DNA of 64,000 bases. It comes from JAJFFW01 sp038534195. Its GTDB lineage: Bacteria > Pseudomonadota > Alphaproteobacteria > Caulobacterales > Parvularculaceae. Shown here piece by piece: positions 61,945 to 64,000 of the stretch. The position numbers and the translations under genes were made by a program. Location: the NCBI GenBank assembly GCA_038534195.1, contig JBCAXE010000001.1, positions 1 to 64,000 on the forward strand, written 5' to 3'. The notes beneath the pieces are model-generated. The model ran no database searches and had not been told where the DNA came from. It worked only from the letters and a program-made list of their open reading frames with translations. The first letter of the stretch is position 1; the number at the start of each line of letters is the position of its first letter.

Positions 61945-62046
61945 GGATTATTCTGCGCCGATTCATTCAGACCGGATTGTGACTACGAGCTGAACACTGG
62001 CGATTAATCATGCTTCCAGTGAGGCCGTGGTGGGCGCCAGCCGGTC

Positions 62047-62955
62047 TTAGAATGTGGCCGCAAAAAGCGGCCGGTCGTTCGAAACGCCTGCGCGCTTCAT
62101 GCCGTCGGAATTCCAGGCGAAAGCAATCTCCCCATCGCGCGATACGGCGATCACGCCGCCGTCGCCGCCAAGGCGACCAACGTCCTTGATCAATTCGTTC
62201 GCGGCCTGTTGTAGACCGGCGCCTTGGTAACGCACGCGGCTCGCTACGTCCTGGGCGCCGCCAGCCAGGATGAAATATTCGCCGAGCCCCGTGCAGGAGG
62301 TTGCGACGAATTCGTCCGCCCACGTCCCTGCGCCGATCAAGGGCGTGTCTCCGACGCGGCCTTCAAGCTTACCGAAGACCCCGCCGGTCGATGTGGCGGC
62401 GGCGAGGTGGCCGGTATTGTCGAGAGCGACAGCGCCGACCGTGCCGGGACCGAGTTCGGCTTCAGTCATCTCCTCGGGCAGAACCCCAATGGGCGTCACA
62501 TAATAACCCGCCGGATCGTCAACAAAGTTGAGGCCGTTTTTACGGCAGAAATTCTCAGCGCCCTTTCCCGTCAACATGACGTGCGGCGTCTTATCCATGA
62601 CCGCGCGCGCCGCTTTAATGGGGCTTTTCAAATGCGCGACGGCGGCGACGGCGCCTGCGCGTCGCTTTAGCGACGGCAGCTCGGAAGGAGCGCCGCCCAC
62701 CATTATCGAAGCGTCGAGTTCGGCGTATCCCGCCTGATTTGGCGGCGCGCCCTTGCCGGCGATGTAATGGCCGCTTTCTTCCATCGCGACGACCATCGCC
62801 TCAACAACGTCGACCGCAGGCCTTCCGTCCAAGAGCATTTTTTCGCCTTCCGCCGTCAGGCCCGCAAGATGCTCATTGGCTTTCGAATAGTCTCGGCCCG
62901 CGCGCGCGCCGGCGCCGCCGTGCAGTGCGAGTGCGATCTTTGTTGAAGTGGTCAT
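62047..62955 (-). CDS. iaaA: Isoaspartyl peptidase/L-asparaginase (Ntn hydrolase)
   Basis: A 302-residue N-terminal-nucleophile amidohydrolase that hydrolyses isoaspartyl dipeptides and asparagine. HGGAGA near the N-terminus, the region DKTPHVMLTGKGAENFC, and the self-cleavage site GPG/TVGAVALD with the new N-terminal Thr172. HLAAATSTGGVFGKLEGRVG follows. Start at 62955 is consistent with the family; an earlier in-frame ATG (63015) lacks similarity. Divergent from gpmA. Confidence 0.92.
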   Translation of the reverse strand: MTTSTKIALALHGGAGARAGRDYSKANEHLAGLTAEGEKMLLDGRPAVDVVEAMVVAMEESGHYIAGKGAPPNQAGYAELDASIMVGGAPSELPSLKRRAGAVAAVAHLKSPIKAARAVMDKTPHVMLTGKGAENFCRKNGLNFVDDPAGYYVTPIGVLPEEMTEAELGPGTVGAVALDNTGHLAAATSTGGVFGKLEGRVGDTPLIGAGTWADEFVATSCTGLGEYFILAGGAQDVASRVRYQGAGLQQAANELIKDVGRLGGDGGVIAVSRDGEIAFAWNSDGMKRAGVSNDRPLFAATF

Positions 62956-63050
62956 GATGGTGATCCCGCCTTGGAGCCTGCTTTCTATGACACGCCTAGC
63001 CAAAGGCGTCAGCAAGATTTATGAGAGCCTTTCGACCACAGGAGATAGGT

Positions 63051-63776
63051 ATGGCGCGGTTAGCGTTGGTGCGGCATGGGCAGAGCGAATGGAATCTAGC
63101 GAACCGGTTTACCGGCTGGGTTGATGTTAAACTCACCAAAGCAGGTGAGGCGCAGGCGAAGAGAGCCGGAGCATTATTGAAGGAGACGGGCGTTGAATTC
63201 TCAGGCGCTTACACGTCCGTCCTGCAACGCGCGATCAAAACTCTTTTTCTTGCGATGGAAGAAATGGATCGCCTGTGGTTACCGGTAATCAAGGATTGGC
63301 GATTGAACGAGCGCCATTATGGCGGTCTCACCGGTCTGGATAAAAAAGAAACCGCCGAACGACATGGGGCTGATCAGGTGAAAATCTGGCGGCGCAGTTA
63401 TGATATTCCGCCGCCAGATATGTTGGAGGACAGCCCGTACAATGCGGCGAACGACCTGCGCTACGGCGCTCTCAATTCCTCTGACATTCCTATGACAGAG
63501 TCATTAAAGACGACGCTCGATCGGGTGCAGCCCTATTGGGAAGCGGAAATCGTCCCGCGTCTGATTGCAAATGAGTCGCTCATCATCGCAGCCCACGGTA
63601 ATTCTTTACGGGCGTTGGTGAAACTTATGTTCGACGTTTCCAAGGACGATATCGTCAATGTGGAAATACCGACAGGCAATCCGCTCTTGATTGATTTAAA
63701 GCCTGGATCGGTCTCGCCGGCCGACGCGCGATATCTGGATCAGGACCGCGCAAGCACGCTGCCAGACCTGCCCTAA
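63051..63776 (+). CDS. gpmA: 2,3-bisphosphoglycerate-dependent phosphoglycerate mutase
   Basis: A 241-residue phosphoglycerate mutase of glycolysis. Active-site His in LVRHGQSEWN, then GWVDVKLTKAG, NERHYGGLTGLDKKETAERH and IIAAHGNSLRAL. The ATG at 63051 has AGGAG 7 bp upstream; the in-frame ATG 30 bp before lacks a ribosome site. Length fits the family. Confidence 0.95.
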   Translation: MARLALVRHGQSEWNLANRFTGWVDVKLTKAGEAQAKRAGALLKETGVEFSGAYTSVLQRAIKTLFLAMEEMDRLWLPVIKDWRLNERHYGGLTGLDKKETAERHGADQVKIWRRSYDIPPPDMLEDSPYNAANDLRYGALNSSDIPMTESLKTTLDRVQPYWEAEIVPRLIANESLIIAAHGNSLRALVKLMFDVSKDDIVNVEIPTGNPLLIDLKPGSVSPADARYLDQDRASTLPDLP

Positions 63777-63780
63777 CGGT

Positions 63781-64000
63781 CTAGCGCTTCGCCGCATCGG
63801 CGGCGATCAGGGCGGCGACTTCCATTTCCATTTTCCCACCGGGGCTAATCGCGCCCAGCAAATGATCAAGAACGCTCTCATCACCGGAGAGCGCGCAACG
63901 CTCTTTGACCTCGTTCAGGTTCAATTCGTGACGCATGCCGCGCATCAAGGTCGTTACATCGGTTTTGATCGTTGCGACGGCCGGCGCGTCCGTGCCGCGC
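63781..64000 (-). CDS. Partial gene at the window edge, unrecognised
   Basis: The minus strand reads an open frame of 72 codons from the window edge to TAG at 63781-63783, 4 bp past the gpmA stop. The codon third positions are GC-rich as in the neighbours, and the predicted end GKMEMEVAALIAADAAKR is helical. The N-terminus is outside the window. I recognise no family. Confidence 0.6.
   Translation of the reverse strand, partial: RGTDAPAVATIKTDVTTLMRGMRHELNLNEVKERCALSGDESVLDHLLGAISPGGKMEMEVAALIAADAAKR

Overview
The window is a GC-rich, gene-dense stretch of an alphaproteobacterial chromosome. A Maricaulales/Parvularculales-type marine bacterium fits best, by inference. The indicators are an RcGTA-type gene transfer agent cluster, two histidine kinases with PleC/DivJ/PdhS-type H-boxes, a DUF1491 protein, TTAACCAT (CtrA-like) motifs, and an arginine cluster with a fused N-acetylglutamate synthase/kinase as described in Maricaulis and Xanthomonas.

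Layout. 1-9.8 kb: PAS-type histidine kinase, DUF1491 protein, an RND efflux pump (adaptor plus permease, minus strand), a class A penicillin-binding protein, a YcgN-like cysteine-cluster protein and a VPLPA-CTERM-type surface protein. 9.8-10.4 kb: non-coding, with a candidate structured RNA and a CtrA-like site. 10.4-24.2 kb: a complete co-linear gene transfer agent cluster (g1, TerL, portal, g3.5, protease, capsid, connectors, tail tube, chaperones, tape measure, hub, NlpC/P60 peptidase, megatron). It has no integrase, repressor, replication or lysis genes. 24.1-24.8 kb: a hairpin-rich repeat plus a DUF559 nuclease-like gene abutting the GTA.

25-33.6 kb: lipoprotein, J-domain protein, an unrecognised 487-residue protein, an alpha/beta hydrolase-OsmC fusion, a DegP-type protease with a two-component system, and HU. 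33.7-40.6 kb: glnE followed by a tightly overlapping trio of two flavoprotein-like proteins and a GcvT-like protein, the least explained operon here. 40.7-42.6 kb: EF-hand protein, ECF sigma factor, probable anti-sigma factor and a CnrX/Spy-like periplasmic sensor. 42.6-48.8 kb (minus): PleC-like kinase, glycosyltransferase and aminopeptidase N. 49.1-52.4 kb: argF' (acetylornithine carbamoyltransferase), argA/B fusion and argC, which points to arginine synthesis through acetylcitrulline. 52.4-60.9 kb: Kef-type antiporter, BaiN/HI0933-type flavoprotein (minus), xseB, dxs, tlyA, an RlmD/TrmA-type RNA methyltransferase and another methyltransferase. 61-64 kb: ECF sigma with a DUF6768 partner, isoaspartyl peptidase, gpmA and a truncated gene at the edge.

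Most of the window is ordinary core genome. The points most worth a second look are the GTA and its upstream non-coding region, the repeat-extended g10, the repeat/DUF559 unit that supplies the stop codon of g15, the flavoprotein/GcvT trio, the acetylated arginine pathway and the two ECF modules. No tRNA, rRNA, CRISPR array or transposase was seen.
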